From: Aquatica leii
Lineage: Eukaryota; Arthropoda; Insecta; Coleoptera; Lampyridae
Direction of reading: 5' to 3'
Assembly: GCA_035610365.1 (NCBI GenBank)
Contig: CM069432.1
Location: forward strand, 179,537,027 to 179,601,026
Length of the DNA stretch: 64,000 nt
Positions 11,238 to 24,550 of this stretch are shown one piece after another. The notes beneath the pieces are model-generated. The model searched no databases, was not told the DNA's origin, and saw nothing but the letters and a program-made list of their open reading frames with translations. The number at the start of each line of letters is the position of its first letter. Within the stretch, counting starts at the first letter, position 1. Made by a program: the position numbers and the translations under genes.

Positions 11238-12420
11238 ACACAGGGTGCATCTGAAATACAACTACAAACTCAAAGTGTAGTTTCCTTGTGGTGTTAAATA
11301 AAAACATTTTCTTTAAAAATTTGGTCTAAAGTGGTCCAGTTTTGAGACATTTGCAATTAAAGTTTTCAGGCCGGTCCTGACTATCTAAACAAATGGAAAT
11401 TGACTGTTGATGTAATTATGCGGCAAATAGTAGGTAAATGCTGTAAAACTCGTAAAACGTATCGATGTATTGTGTTCATTATTACCTTCTTTAATTTTCC
11501 ATCACCTATAAAATAAATTGTTAATAACATTATTAAATCAGATACCAATGTTTATTTCTTAGCATTGCTACTGACCTAGCTTAACAAAATTGGTTGTAAC
11601 CAAAACAATACTCCAGATAAATAAATACAAAATTCAGCTTTCTCAGAACTGAGTACGACAATCTGTTTTATTTCTGCTTCAATTTTTTTCACGGATTTCT
11701 TCAGTTGATGCTTTGGTTGATGTTAAGTAATTCGTGTAAAAGTACCAATCGTATAACATTTAATTTAAATTTTCTCTTTATTATGTAAAACTGCAGAATA
11801 CAGTGATATTGTTTTAGTGTACGGTGAGTATAATTATAACTTCTACACCACACATATTTTGTGATTCTGTTTTCAGCAATATCTTAATAGACAATTGCAT
11901 TCGATAAACTTTATTTTGGATTTGTGCAAAGATTTAGAGAATCTGGAGGTATTCTTCCTACCTACGAAAGCCGTGGTCGTGAAAGACCATCCCATGTATT
12001 AGCAGCGGAAGAAGGATAAATCTTTTCAATAAAATCAAAACCGTAATATTTGCTTATCTTCAATGTATATGCAGGTATTGGAAATTGTAGAAAATCGGTC
12101 ACAAAGTAGCACTAGAGAAATAGGTCGTTAAGTTAACGTGTCTTATTGTACGGTACATTGTGTTTTAAAAAATTATTTTTTATATCCTTACTATGTTCAA
12201 CAGTTATCCGACGTTGAGTTTCGTGAGTGGTGTCTGCAACAAGAAGCTTTAGACTCTGATTTTAGTGCCAGAATATTATTTTCAGATGAGTGTTATTGTT
12301 TCACACAAAATGGAGTGCTAAGTTTTCACAACACGCATGTTTGGAATGAAGAAAACTCCCATAAAATTTAACAAAATAACTTTTAGCTGCAGTTTTCTAT
12401 TAACGTTAAGTGGATATTTT
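11238..12420 (+). mobile_element. Mariner/IS630-type element, decayed, left end and part of the transposase
   Basis: An ACACAGGGTGCATCTG sequence near 11238, followed by conserved-looking leader, is a plausible inverted terminus (CAGGGTG type). A mariner-like transposase relic follows at 11933-12371. No matching right terminus is found downstream, so the right part is lost or unrecognisable. Confidence 0.45.
11933..12371 (+). pseudogene. Mariner/IS630-like transposase fragment
   Basis: The first segment reads FRESGGILPTYESRGRERP and SHVLAAEE. After about 60 non-coding bases (12014-12074, ending TATATGCAG, possibly a decayed intron) the family pattern resumes: LEIVENRSQSSTREIGR, then VSYCTVHCVLK, LYPYYVQQLSDVEFREWC, and the first catalytic region ARILFSDECYCFTQNGVLSF followed by NTHVWNEENSH. 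These are the winged-helix and first-Asp parts of a mariner-type transposase with HTH domains. One in-frame stop (GR*VNV) and the end at 12371 before the rest of the DDE domain make it a fragment. Confidence 0.65.
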
Positions 12421-13957
12421 GAGAAATAGTTTAATTGAACCGTTTAGTAGCGGAAAATTACAGAAAATTTTGTTTGGTATTTTTATTTTATTTTAAATGT
12501 TTTTGATTACTTAAGGTATGACTGAATTACGTACACTTAAACATCTGTAAATACGTTATATTTTGGATATTATTTAGTGTAGTTGAAAAGAAGATGCAGA
12601 AATGCAACTTAATTTAACCACAGTAATTTAACTACGCTTTATCCGATAACATTATCTTGTATTTAATTTTATTTTTGGTGTCAGCAAATCGCTGAGAAAA
12701 AATTTGCACTACTTAAATATTATAGCAGATTCGTAATTTGCGGTTTGGATTTTTTTAATGTTTTAATGGAACTTTTATTTTGACATTTTTTGCTTGTATT
12801 TATAGTCAAATTTCACCTGCTAAAATAACAACCCGTTAATCAGATACAACGTGTATAATGCATAGGTGTGTGCAACACACCTAATACTAACTATATAGTA
12901 CTAACTCTAAACGCCTTGATTTCTTTGTTGATTTGGTAATTATTTTTTTTACTCTGACATTTATTTTTCAATTAATTGACCAACTATGCTGTTAGTGCTC
13001 AATAAGATCCAAGAAAGATACGAAGTAGATGTACTACTACCCTCTGTCATAAAAAGGTGAAAAATATAAATAAAATTTGACGTAAATTCCATGAAGAAGC
13101 AAACACGTTTTTGTTCGTTATTAATGTCATGGTGATAGTATTTTATCGACTAGTTGCAAAAAGATAAAACAGTACTACAAACATAAGTACTATACAACTT
13201 TATTGTCATTTAATCAGGATAAAGTATTGTTCCACAATCGATACCTAAGTAAATACAATCTTGTCTAAAAAAATAGTTTTCTTTCCTGTATCTTAAATAT
13301 CAAACAGACTACTAAATTATAATGTAATCATATTTAAATTTAGATTTAGATTTACGTTAGCCGTCTGTCACTAAAGACATGCGTTATATTATTTTTATAA
13401 AAAATAATTTAAATGTATATTGCGATTATTGAACCAAAATCATAAAAAAACTGTTTTGTATGAAAATATGCAACGTTTAATTAAACATTATTTTTTTATA
13501 TTTTTTTTTAGTTCATAAAGTAAAATTATCTAAACGAAAATAATTTTTATTTATTTCTTGTTGCAACTTTTCGAAATTGTTATCTACATTAGGCATTTTT
13601 GGCATTATGTTATGATTAGGTTTTGTGATAAATTTAACCGTAACGAAATAGTTTAACTCCAAAAATGTTTGTAAACATTTGCGCAATCACAATTACAAAA
13701 AATAATAGTATGAAAATTGTAAAAGAATGAAGAAAAAACGCAGAAACACATTGTTCAGTCAGTTAAAATTTTTATAAAATAATTTCAGAAGTAGTTTCAT
13801 CCAAGATATTATAGATCTTCACTAATTTTGTTAAAAGTTTCCATTCTGTCAAAGATAGTAAATATTTAATACCAAACAAGCAACCAAATCTCAAACCACT
13901 TATAGAGAGTTTGTATTAGTGCTCGGCTATGATACGAGCGTAGAACGACGAGCGGCG
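12421..13957. other. AT-rich spacer
   Basis: No supported gene. A short GC-richer patch at 13920-13957 borders the MITE at 13966. Confidence 0.4.
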
Positions 13958-13965
13958 ATGGTAAT

Positions 13966-14870
13966 TAGTGATGGTGAATTTCGTTACTTTTGAGTAATCG
14001 TTACTATTCGTTGCTTATACTTTTTGTATTCGTTACTTTAATTCGTTACGTTGATTACTTTGGATACTATGACTACTTTGACAACTGTATGTTTTTGTGG
14101 TAATAAATACGGGTACCGGAATATAATTCCATGAATCGTTTCGCGATAGGGATTTGATTACCTTAGACGTATGTGCATGAATGACTAGAACGTGTTGTAA
14201 AATTCTCATTTATGTAAACATTTTTGACAGTAGCTGATACCGGAGAAACTTATCATTTTAAATACAAAACAGAACATATGTACTTTGGATTGTTAGTATT
14301 TATTAACGATTTTAATATTAATTTTAAGAAATGGAAATACGCACAATATATAATGTAAAAGCTTCAAAAAATATTCCAAAGTATAAAATTATAAATTTTC
14401 GATAATAATCAATTTTGTTTTTTACTAAATTTTGAAAAGGATGTTATCCAGAAAATAACAGAATTAACATTTGTATATGTATGAATACGAATAAGTACAC
14501 TTATACCTCAAAACGTTAATAATGTTGGTTTTATAAATTGCACAATTTAAGGAATTTAATTTAAGAAATCTAAGGTAAGAACAGAGATCACTATTATCCG
14601 TATAATAATATGTTTAAAAAGTTAGGGTTCTGCATCGTTTATGCGCTCTGTTGTCCCTACAAAATTACAATTCATAAAACGAGTAATGATGTACTATGTG
14701 TTCTGAGTACAAACGGGTACTGGAACCGATTTTGCAGATGTGAATACTGTAATCGAATGGTAAGAATGTAACTATGTAACGAATACTTTGCCTGTCGACT
14801 AATCGTTACTTCGGATCCTAGCGAGTAACGAGTACTCAAATAACGAATAGTTACTTATTCTCCATCACTA
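13966..14870. mobile_element. hAT-type MITE with perfect 8-bp target duplication
   Basis: The 905-bp non-autonomous element begins TAGTGATGGTGAA and ends TTCTCCATCACTA. Its arms of about 80 bp are rich in CGTTAC/GTAACG motifs repeated in inverted orientation. It is flanked by a perfect 8-bp duplication, ATGGTAAT, at 13958-13965 and 14871-14878. The interior has no coding capacity. The 8-bp duplication plus the TAGNGATG terminus points to mobilisation by a hAT transposase. Confidence 0.85.
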
Positions 14871-14878
14871 ATGGTAAT

Positions 14879-15721
14879 ACACTTTAAAGGATCGTCTTCT
14901 TTTGTATATGGGATGAACTCCACAACGTTTCTTCTGTTTCTTGTAGCTACAACCGAATGTTTTCTTCAAGATACAGTTCTCAGAGAGTATCAACAAATGC
15001 ACTACGTCTTTTCTCGTTGATATCTTGAAATGCACTAGTAAGTTTGTCTCGAGAGAGGGAAAAATATCAAGAGTGGTAGGCAAATATTTAAGGTCCATTT
15101 TTCGTATTCTTCTTTTAATTTTTATCGTGTAATCTAAATTTAAAATTTATTTTCTAGTTTATCCGCATTCAGTGTATCTAGTTCAATTATTTATAATAGT
15201 ACGATTATTGTAACACTAACCAATTGTGAATTTCACTGGATTCTAATTATGACTTATATAAACTTGTACGTATGCTATTGTCCTCCACTTTCCAAGAAGA
15301 GATAAAACCTTGTCAGTAATGAGCGTATAATTCACATCTAATGATTCTAGAAAATGTAGACTATGTAGATAATTTTTTACTGTATCAATTAACCAATAGA
15401 AAATTTTTATTTTACTGCATATTTTAAAATTGAACCAATCATCAACGGATTACAGCAGATTACGGGTGTGGTGTTATCGGGCAAAGCAGACATGATATAT
15501 AATATATAATGTCAAACTAAATATCAGAGAGTAAATCAATTCATAATAATGATACAAAGATTATGTTGATATTTGTAACAACAAAATTAGTAAAATTGTT
15601 TTAGAAGATACACCATAAAACACAATTCATTTGTATTAATTGAGTAAAAAACTTGGAAAGTAGTAAAAAATTATCTTTCCGAATACACCTCGAGCATTGA
15701 TCAATACTCAAAATTTTGTTG
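14879..15721. other. Spacer
   Basis: No supported gene. Small ORFs at 14868-15098 and 15601-15786 have no recognisable features. Confidence 0.4.
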
Positions 15722-15726
15722 TAGAG

Positions 15727-15918
15727 TGTTTGATAAAAGTGGACTGTATTTGAATTTATTTTAATTACAAGAATATAAACAAACAAGCAACACTAACTTA
15801 ACTTAAATACAATGTTTCGTCTGTTCGCTACCACATGTTAGGCGATACTACTGACTAAAAACACATTAAGGTCCCTTATGTAACTATATCACCGAAGTGT
15901 CAAAAATACGCACAAACA
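15727..15918 (-). repeat. 3' LTR of the BEL/Pao element
   Basis: 192 bp with TG...CA ends, about 98% identical to 21556-21745. The outer flank is the TAGAG target duplication. Confidence 0.95.
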
Positions 15919-15950
15919 TTCTCTCCCCGTGAAATGCGTGCATTTCATTT

Positions 15951-18900
15951 TTAAGCGCACTGATTTTGATTCACGGTAGGCAAAACACAAACTTTTCGCA
16001 CTGAACGTTTTATTACACCTTGTGACGTTTTAATTGAGACGACCCGCACTATGTTGTCTTGCCCTGGATGCAGCTCCTGAACACGCCCCATTCGCCATTG
16101 ACACGGAGGCATGTGATCGTTATGCAGAATCACTAGGTCTCCAACACGTAACTGGTTAGTACTTCCTCCTTTCCATTTAGTTTTCTCGTGCAGCCCAGTT
16201 AAATATTCTTTATGCCATCTATTCCAAAACGTTTGGACCACTTTCTGCACTCGTTGATAACGAGACAAACGATTTTCCATAATTTCTTGCAAGTCAGAAT
16301 CGGGCAACGAGGTGAGCGCTCTTCCAATCAAAAAGTGGCCAGGTGTTAAAGGATCTAAATCTGCAATGTTGGACGACAAAGGATACAAGGGACGGGAGTT
16401 AAGAATTGCTTCTATTTGAGTTAAAACCGTCAAGAACTCTTCGTAAATTAAACTCGAAGCTCCCAAAGCCCTTTTTAGATGGAATTTTACTGATTTGACC
16501 TCCGCTTCCCAGAGTCCCCCGAAATGAGGAGTATGCGGTGGAATAAATTTCCATTCAACACCTTCGTCCGCAAAAAAGTTTTTTAATTTTCTTTCCGTTT
16601 TAATTTCTTTTATGATGCGATTAATTTCATTTCGAGCGCCTACAAAGTTAGTGGCATTATCGGAAAACACCGTTTTAGGTTTACCTCTACGTGCAATAAA
16701 CCTGCGCAGCGCTTGTATAAAACCTTCAGTACTCAAATCTCCCACTAGCTCAATATGAATCGCCTTTGTTACAAAGCAGATAAATAACGATACATAACAC
16801 TTAATTCACCGACATCCTCTCAATTTTTTATCTTTAATTAAATACGGGCCCGCAAAATCAACGCCGCAGTTATAAAACGGTGGTGACGGTACGACTCGTT
16901 CTTCCGGGAGCGAACCCATAATATGAGTTAAGGCTTTAGGTTTTACACGAAAACATCTTACGCAATTATAATAAACCTTTTTTACTAAATTACGCCCGCC
17001 AATCGGCCAATACTCTTGTCTTAAACATGCTAACAAAAACTGTGGATCACAGTGCAAGTTATCTAAATGTAATTGAGTCGCAATTAAATAACTCAATGGA
17101 TGGCTTTTAGGTAAGATGTATGGATGTGTAGTCTTATACTCTAAACGTGCTCTTTGCAACCGTCCTCCTACTCTGAATAAACCGTGTTCATCTAAGAAAG
17201 GCGTTAACGATGCTAATGTACTAGATTTCCGAATAGCTTTCCCCTTACTTAAACTCTCAAATTCTTCCTTAAAAATATCTTGCTGTGCTATGCGTATTAA
17301 GGTTCGTAATGCTTCTCTTAATTCTTCTCCCGTTAAAGCTTCGTCTATAAAATTTCGATTTTTACGACATATTCCGATAAACCGTAGAATATAAGCAGTG
17401 ACCCTTTTCAACGTTTTCAAACGAGAAAATCGTTCAAATAAGTTCCAGTTCTTTGTAATAGTTGTTTATGTAATCCTTTCTCTTCTTTCTTCTGGTAACT
17501 CTGCGATATCCAGTACTTCCGAATTAGGCCAATCCTTAGATTCTTTTTTTAACCATTCCGGTTCCCTAAACCACAAATTGTTTCCGTTTAATTGTTCAGG
17601 TAAACAACCTCTCGATAAAACGTCTGCGGCGTTATTTTGACTGCTTACATGTCGCCAATTTTTAATTTTTGTTAAATTCTGTATTTCAGCTACTCGATTT
17701 GATACAAATGTATTCCATCTATTAGATGGAGCTTGTAACCCGCATAGCACAATCGTAGAATCGCACCAAAAATGTTTCCTTATTGGGCCGATGTTAAACG
17801 CCTGTTCTACCTGTATCATTAATCGAGCCAACAACAACGCCCCACATAACTCTAACCGCGGTATTGTTAAAAATTGTAACGGCGACACCCGCGATTTCGA
17901 ACATATTAAGCGAACGTCAACTTGGCTCTTTTCATCATACGCCCTAGCATAAATACACGCACCGTATGCTATACTCGAAGCATCGCAGAATCCGTGTAAC
18001 TCAAACTTACGTTCTCGTCCACCTAACACAAACCTCGGTACTTGAACTTGATTAAGAAAATGTAAATTATTTTTGAATTGAAACCATTGTTGTAACACTT
18101 GTGCCGGTAACATTTCGTCCCAACCAATTTTTAATTGCCACAAGCGTTGCATCATTACTTTTCCAACTACAATCACCGGCCCAATCAAACCCAACGGATC
18201 AAATATCTTACTAATTATCGAAAAAACTATTCGCTTTGTTACTTTTGCGTCATTATTAAATGTTTTAATTGAATAACGCAACAAATCTTCTTGTGCATGC
18301 CAATAAATACCTAAAGTTTTGTTAGGTTGATCCTCATCTAACACTCTTATTTGATCAACACGCGCCGTGTTTAAACCGTTTATTATTCGCCGATCGTTTG
18401 AAAGCCATTTTCTTAAACTAAATTTTGCTGTATTTAATATATCGGTTATTTCTCTTTGTAAAAATATAGTTTCCGCAATAGTATTTGCACCGGTTAACAA
18501 ATCATCCATATAAAAACCGTTTAAGATTGCCAAACTTGCTACCGGATGCGCAACTTGATTGTCTAAAGCCAGTTGTTTTAAACATCGTGTGGCTAAGAAT
18601 GGTGACGACGACACCCCGAAAGTGACGGTGTTCATAGTATAACATTTGATTTCATCCTTCTCGTCAAAACGCCATAAAACTCGTTGTAGATTACGTTGAT
18701 TTTTATCAATAACTATCTTTAAATACATATTAGCTATATCGGCGCTGATCGCATATTTAAAGCTTCTAAAACGAATTAAAATTTCCCATAAATCATCTTG
18801 AACCTTCGGACCTACTAATTGCATATCATTTAAAGATACACCGTTTTCCGTTTTCATCGACGCGTCAAAAACAACCCTTAATTTAGTTGTGAGACTCGAT

Positions 18901-21116
18901 TCCTTAATTATAGCGTGATGTGGGAGGTAGTACGTTTTGTTTTCGCGTTCAGAAGATTCTATTATTTCGGTCATATGTCCTGCTTCTACGTATTCCTTCA
19001 TGAATTTTCTTGTATCTTTATTTAATCGTTTTTCCGTTATTAACAATCGATTCAATGCTAGTTTTCGTGAATTACCAACACCTTGTACGTTATCCTTTAA
19101 AGGCATTGTTACTATAAATTTTCCGTCTTTATTGCGCCTTGTGTTTTCAACAAAACTCTGTTCACAATGATTCTCCATTTCTGTTTCATTATTTTTAGCT
19201 TCTGATAATTCTTCTATTTTCCAAAATTTTTGTAGTGATTCAGATAAGGCGCAAAACGATTGCGATTTAAAAGACTGAACTTCGTAATTGTTCAAACTAC
19301 CTGCTACTATCCAACCTAACCGCGTATTTTGTAATAACGGTCCGTCTCTACTAATTTGTATACGTTCCCTGTTCAAAATGTCCCAAAAAATATTCGCTCC
19401 TAATAATAAATCTATACCGCTTTCTATATAAAATTTCTCGTCCGCTAACCGTATATTCGACGGTGTTTCTACTAATGCAGCTGCATATGACACTGTTGGA
19501 ATATTTCCCGTAATTTTTTCTAAAACTAAGCATTCAAAAGTTTTAATAAAATCTGAACATTTCGATTTTAATTTTACATTCACTGCATATACGACACCTT
19601 TCGCTATATCTCCAATTCCATTCACCGACACCGATTTTTTATACTTTCTTAACCCCAAACGTTCGCATGATTCTTCCGTAATAAAGGATGATTGCGAAGC
19701 GCAATCCAGTAGTGCTCGCAAATCCTTCCCATTTCCTTGATCGCCCTCAACAATTACTATCGCCGTCGATAAGATTACCTGTTGTGTTAATATCTCCTTC
19801 GCTGAACTATTTCTAGTCGCTGCCATCGCCACCGTTTCCGATTTGCGATCATGTGTGGCACTAAAATCACCGCTACGCGTCGCTCCCCCCGCTGCTGTTT
19901 CAACCTCACCGTTACCTGTCGCTTTCGTCGATATGTTAATACTCGATAATCCCTCGTGTAATAAAGTATGATGTTTACGACCACACTTAAAACAACCCCG
20001 TGATTTACATTGCCAAGCCAAATGCCCCTTATTCATACAGTTTAGACATAAACCTAATCTTTTTACCGCGTCTTTTCTCGAGTTAACCGATTCCGCTACA
20101 AATTTGCGGCACGTATATAACCTATGTGTATCGTTACAAAAATAACATTTTTCTTCCGTACGTACTGCAAGCGATACAACCCTTTCTTTTACGTTTTTCA
20201 TATCGTCCGCACGTGCCGAGATACCTTCTAGTAAATTACATCGCTCTTTTAAAAACTCTTTAAATTCCTCTAACGTTGGCAACTCGTATTTTATTTTAAC
20301 CGCTCTCCATTCCTTATAACTAACCGCATCAAGTTTTCCTGCTAAAATTTGAATTAAAATCGCATCCCACGAACTAGTATCTACACCTAGACTATCCAAA
20401 CTTCTCAAATTTACCGTTAAAGTATCTAAAAGATTGCGAATATCATTATATGTCTGCTTTGTTATGATTTTAAAATTCAATATATCCCCGATATGCAATT
20501 CAACTGACTGTCGTTTATTTTCAAAGCGTTCCTTTAAAATATCCCAAGCAATTTGGTAATTTGCTTCGGTTATTTGTAAGCTTTGTATAGCTACAGCCGC
20601 TGCACCTGTCAACTGCCCGCGTAAATACCTAAATTTTTCTATTTGGGGTAATGTATTATTATTATAAATAATCGCCAAGAAATTATCACGAAAACTAATC
20701 CAATTACGCTGTTCGCCATTAAACGATGGCAACACTAATTGTGGTAATTTTATTTTTGCTTCTATGGACGCATTACTTTCATTTCCGGAAACAGGGAAGC
20801 CGTTGCCGTTATCTTTTAAAAATTCCTTACCTTTAGATAATGCTTCAAAATAAGAATTTGTAAATGCTACTCTTTCGTCCCGATCCTTTTTTACACAAGC
20901 TTCATCTTGTTCAATTTCTAATTGAACTCTTTCAAAATCATTTAATATACCCTCAAATTTTTCTAATCTTAATCTTAATTGTATAACTTGATTTGCCTCA
21001 AAAGAATTTAAAAATTCACCAAAAATTTGTAAATATTGTTTATACGATTCCCGTTCTGTTCTTAACTGTTTTATACTCATTTTGAAAATTAATACAAATA
21101 ATTGAAAATGAAACAA
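15951..21116 (-). pseudogene. BEL/Pao gag-pol relic
   Basis: Parts recognised in order from the right: a coiled-coil-rich gag with DUF1759-like sequence (about 21080-20150); Cys-rich knuckles including CLNCMNKGHLAWQC and CFKCGRKHH (about 20160-19950); an A17-type protease region with LRALLDCASQSSFI (about 19780-19300); reverse transcriptase with AISADIANMYLK and the YMDDLLTG box (about 18950-18100); RNase H with HGFCDASSIAYGA (about 18000-17600); an integrase zinc-binding region (about 17000); an integrase core with VFSDNATNFVGA (about 16800-16450); and a DUF5641-like C-terminus with LTPGHFLIGRAL (about 16330-15980). These domains together are diagnostic of BEL/Pao. The relic is broken in roughly two or three places, all in the 3' half. 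Otherwise it is well preserved, matching the young LTRs. Confidence 0.93.
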
Positions 21117-21555
21117 GGAAATAAGGAATGTTGGTACCTGATTTGGTTGGTGTTATTCTGTGTCCTTCGTTAAAACGCTGCCCGTCTCGCTCGTTCTGAA
21201 CCGTTTTCGTCAATATCAATTAATCACTTGTCATCTACGCCTACGCCCTTTCCTCGTCTTCTCACTCGTTTTTCCAACTTTGTGTCGGACCTCACGTTCT
21301 ATTCGATATACCGCTCTCCTTGCTACCTTCCTTCAACCGTATCGCTGGTATCCGCCAAAAACACATGTGTCAAACTTCTTAACCTTATGACATATACAGT
21401 TCGTATCCTTGTATAGTATACACTTTTTTTCTCACTCGTTTCTTCAGCCGTCCGTAAATCGATCTTTGTTCAACTCTGTTTGCAGTCTATACTTGTAATT
21501 AACTTTCACTATTTAATTTAGATCACTGATCCGGCTCCGAATGGACCAAAAGAAA

Positions 21556-21745
21556 TGTTCGATAAAAGTGGACTGTATTTGAATTTATTTTAATTACAAG
21601 AATAGAAACAAACAAGCAACACTATCTTAACTTAAATACATTGTTTCGTCTGTTCGCTACCACGTTAGGCGATACTACTGACTAAAAACACATTAAGGTC
21701 CCTTATGTAACTATATCACCGAAGTGTCAAAAATACGCACAAACA
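21556..21745 (-). repeat. 5' LTR of the BEL/Pao element
   Basis: 190 bp with TG...CA ends. It partners 15727-15918 and would hold the promoter for minus-strand transcription. The primer-binding site lies 7 bases inside it. Confidence 0.95.
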
Positions 21746-21750
21746 TAGAG

Positions 21751-22784
21751 AATGTTTTAACCGTGTTTCTTTAACCCTTTTAGTGTCAAGGAGCGCCGTC
21801 GCGCTGCTCTCGCTAGTTGTGAAAAATGCCAGCATCGCGATAGCGCTCCTTATGAATATTGGTGTATTGTAACGAAAATGGTGAATATTTCTCGTGTTCA
21901 TATAAATTATCAGGAAACACGCTTTCAACAGTCTCTATGAGAAAATTATCTCGGTATTATCAATGCTCTAGGGGTATTATAGTTGAAAATACAATTAATC
22001 CGTGAAATAATACATTTAAAAGTAAATTTTGAAATAATAAATGTCAAGAATTCGTTAAAGAACAAATATGGATAGTTAAGTACTTATTACATTACCGCAC
22101 GTAACAGAATAAAATGTCAATAAAATATGGATAGTTACGCAGGTACTTATTTACCATACCTAACAGAAGTTACATAACACCGCTCTTAATAAAAATATAT
22201 TAAAACTCAAATAATTTAAATTTACACATAGGATAGGCTTGCACCTAAAACCAGACCAAACCTATTATTTTTATGTGAACTAAACACGGAATAAAAAATT
22301 GTTCAAAATAGATTTCTTAAACCGCAACTGGGTCTACTATTAATTTTTTATTTTGATGTTTGGTTCAATTGGCATCGCTCGTCACATTTTTCACTATTTT
22401 GAAAACGATTTAAAAATCAATATAATCTTTAAGACGGATTCTCTATTATTTTTCAAAACTCTGCATCTTCAACACATACCGTTTCATGATTACTGAATTG
22501 AAACCATCGCGGGCTACAAACGAGCAAGCCCTTACGTATGTTAAAACTGCATATGAAATCTCGTAGTGAGGGTCGCCACGTCACGTTAGAATACACACAC
22601 ACATACAAATAATTGTAGTCCGAACATATATAAATACTTCTTTAATATACGTTGCTTTGAATGACAACTATATTAAATTAATGCTTTAGAGTAATAAAAA
22701 GTATATGATACTTATATATTATAAATACGTTTAAATATTTTAATTTATAATAATTTGTACCGTTTTTTTTTGTTTTAATAAACG
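21751..22784. other. Spacer
   Basis: No supported gene. A TTAACCCTTTTAGTGTCAAG sequence at 21771 resembles the outer end of piggyBac-like elements, but no partner was found. A short CA-rich tract lies near 22593. Confidence 0.35.
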
Positions 22785-22829
22785 TCTGGGGACTCGCACT
22801 CTAAAACCCTTATGAACCAGCCGCCACTG
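22785..22829. repeat. Isolated hAT-type terminus
   Basis: The segment ends CAGCCGCCACTG at 22829; the reverse strand starts CAGTGGCGGCTGGTTCATAA, the same class of terminus as 1016 and 43772. No partner end is visible upstream, so it is probably the remnant of a truncated hAT. Confidence 0.5.
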
Positions 22830-24517
22830 CTCCCCATACATACTTTTTCGATGCATTTACTTTTGTATTACAACTTAAGTAAAGCATAAAAAAGTATGCT
22901 GCACGTCCATTTATACATTCCGTAATAATGCATACTGCACGTAGTACAAACATACAGATTTGTTTACTTCAAATTGTCTGACAACACACGCCAACAATTA
23001 TAAAACTTAAATGCAGGATAGTGATAAAAAAATATTTTCTTATAAAGTACGGTGGTTTAATCTTTAGAGGAGAGAATTACTTTAATACAAATTAGAAGGA
23101 ACCAAATATTACTCCAGTCATAATTTTTTTAGTTGTCATTTTATCAAGTTTTGATTTGTTTCTAATTTACAACATTACGAATTTTACACTTTCTCTGATA
23201 AGTGTTTCTGTAGCTACTGTTTTATATTTTTTCGTATTTTTTGTTTTCTTTTCTGATCTATTTCTTTTCGATTTGTTTTTATTTAATAATTTGTTACTTC
23301 TTGTGGCATCTTGTCCTACTCCTACATGAAATCTAGGTTGTATTCTCTTTTTGTTACTCTGTTCATGTTCTTTGTGATTTTGTAGTAGTTGCTAATATAA
23401 ATTTGTATATTTTTTGTTGAATTCTCATAACGTCAAACTTATACATTTACAAGTTTACGGCTTTAGTTTAAAAATATGTTTCTTTATTATTTTATTCACA
23501 AAAAAATCTTGTACGTGGACGATAACAAAAGCAATGAATGAGTATTTTGCATTGATTATGAAAAATAAAATTCTCCATCTTTGGTAAATTCTAACATTTA
23601 ACGTTTCCTTCTATCTCAATAATTTCATTGAACTCCAAAAATATAATTAGATTATGAAATCAGTAATGCGGATAATAACGTAAAATGCTTAAATTATAGC
23701 CTCGCTCTTGAACTACGAACGAATTCTATTCAACTTCGCCTGATTTTATCTTACTTCGTCAAAATCATTGTTTTTATGTGGGAGATATGTAAAAGATAAC
23801 AACGCTCTATATGTACATGAACGTTGCTCTTATTTGATTTATTCTTATACTACTATCATTTTTTGTTAGTCGACTTATTTAATTTTCGAATGTCACTCAC
23901 ACAAAACTACAAATTAAAAAGCACCATAAGAAATATTAACTGAAATAACTAGATTTGCTACTAGGGCATGAAATGTTAAAAATTAGTTTCAGTTTCACGA
24001 TCAATACGTTGTGCAATTTTTCTTATGTTGATTTCTTGTATAGAATTTTTTTTGTATAATTTGTTTTACACGTATTATGCAATTAATTATTAACCCATTA
24101 TTTATCTTGGTGTTTCGGGCAAAAGAGTATGATTATAGTGTATGTAAATATTTAACGGCCTTTGTTTATTCATACATTAAATTTTATCGTAACGTTAGAA
24201 TAATCATGTTTTCCTGTTAGGTAGGTAAATGCATTTGCTTTTGTGAAAACAGAAAATCAAATTTTCTTTGTCCTTGTCCCGATTCTACTAAAAAGAATAC
24301 CTATTTGGGATTGCGATGCTTAAAATTATTTCAGTAACTGGGATGAAATAATGCAGTGATAAAACGGGACGCAGTATATCCGTATTCCGTAGTAGTGCGT
24401 TTTGTGAAGTAAAAATGATTCTGTTGTGCCGATATGAAAATGTACGGGTGGAAAAGAGAAAATAAATTTTCTCGTAGTGGCCTAGACGGAATTTAGGGAG
24501 TATGAACGAACTGAATG
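22830..24517. other. Spacer upstream of a candidate promoter
   Basis: No supported gene. The last 250 bases (about 24280-24517) are less AT-rich than the surroundings, as expected of a proximal promoter. Confidence 0.35.
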
Positions 24518-24550
24518 TATATAAAGGTGAAATTCTTAGCCATTTCATAG
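24518..24550 (+). promoter_or_regulatory. Candidate host core promoter (TATA and initiator)
   Basis: TATATAAAG starts at 24518, and an initiator-like TTCATAG has its A at 24547, 29 bases downstream, within the normal insect window. It sits at the start of a GC-richer 370-base stretch that ends in a perfect splice donor. Confidence 0.5.

Larger units (their letters stand above)
15727..21745 (-). mobile_element. BEL/Pao LTR retrotransposon fossil, nearly full length
   Basis: This 6.0-kb BEL/Pao element lies on the minus strand. It has two LTRs of about 190 bp (TG...CA ends) and a perfect 5-bp target duplication TAGAG at 15722-15726 and 21746-21750. A primer-binding site lies at 21531-21548, just inside the 5' LTR; it equals CCGGCTCCGAATGGACCA, close to the 3' end of a tRNA-Tyr. 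A polypurine tract (GGGGAGAGAA on the minus strand) abuts the 3' LTR. The LTRs differ by about four substitutions and one small indel, so the insertion is recent. The internal region keeps all gag-pol parts in order but is broken in a few places. Confidence 0.95.

Noticed and set aside
21771-21850. piggyBac-like terminus TTAACCCTTTTAGTGTCAAG
   Set aside because: No inverted partner ending in GGGTTAA and no transposase were found nearby.
24288-24548. 86-codon minus-strand ORF
   Set aside because: It overlaps the plus-strand candidate promoter and looks like a by-product of its GC-richer composition.
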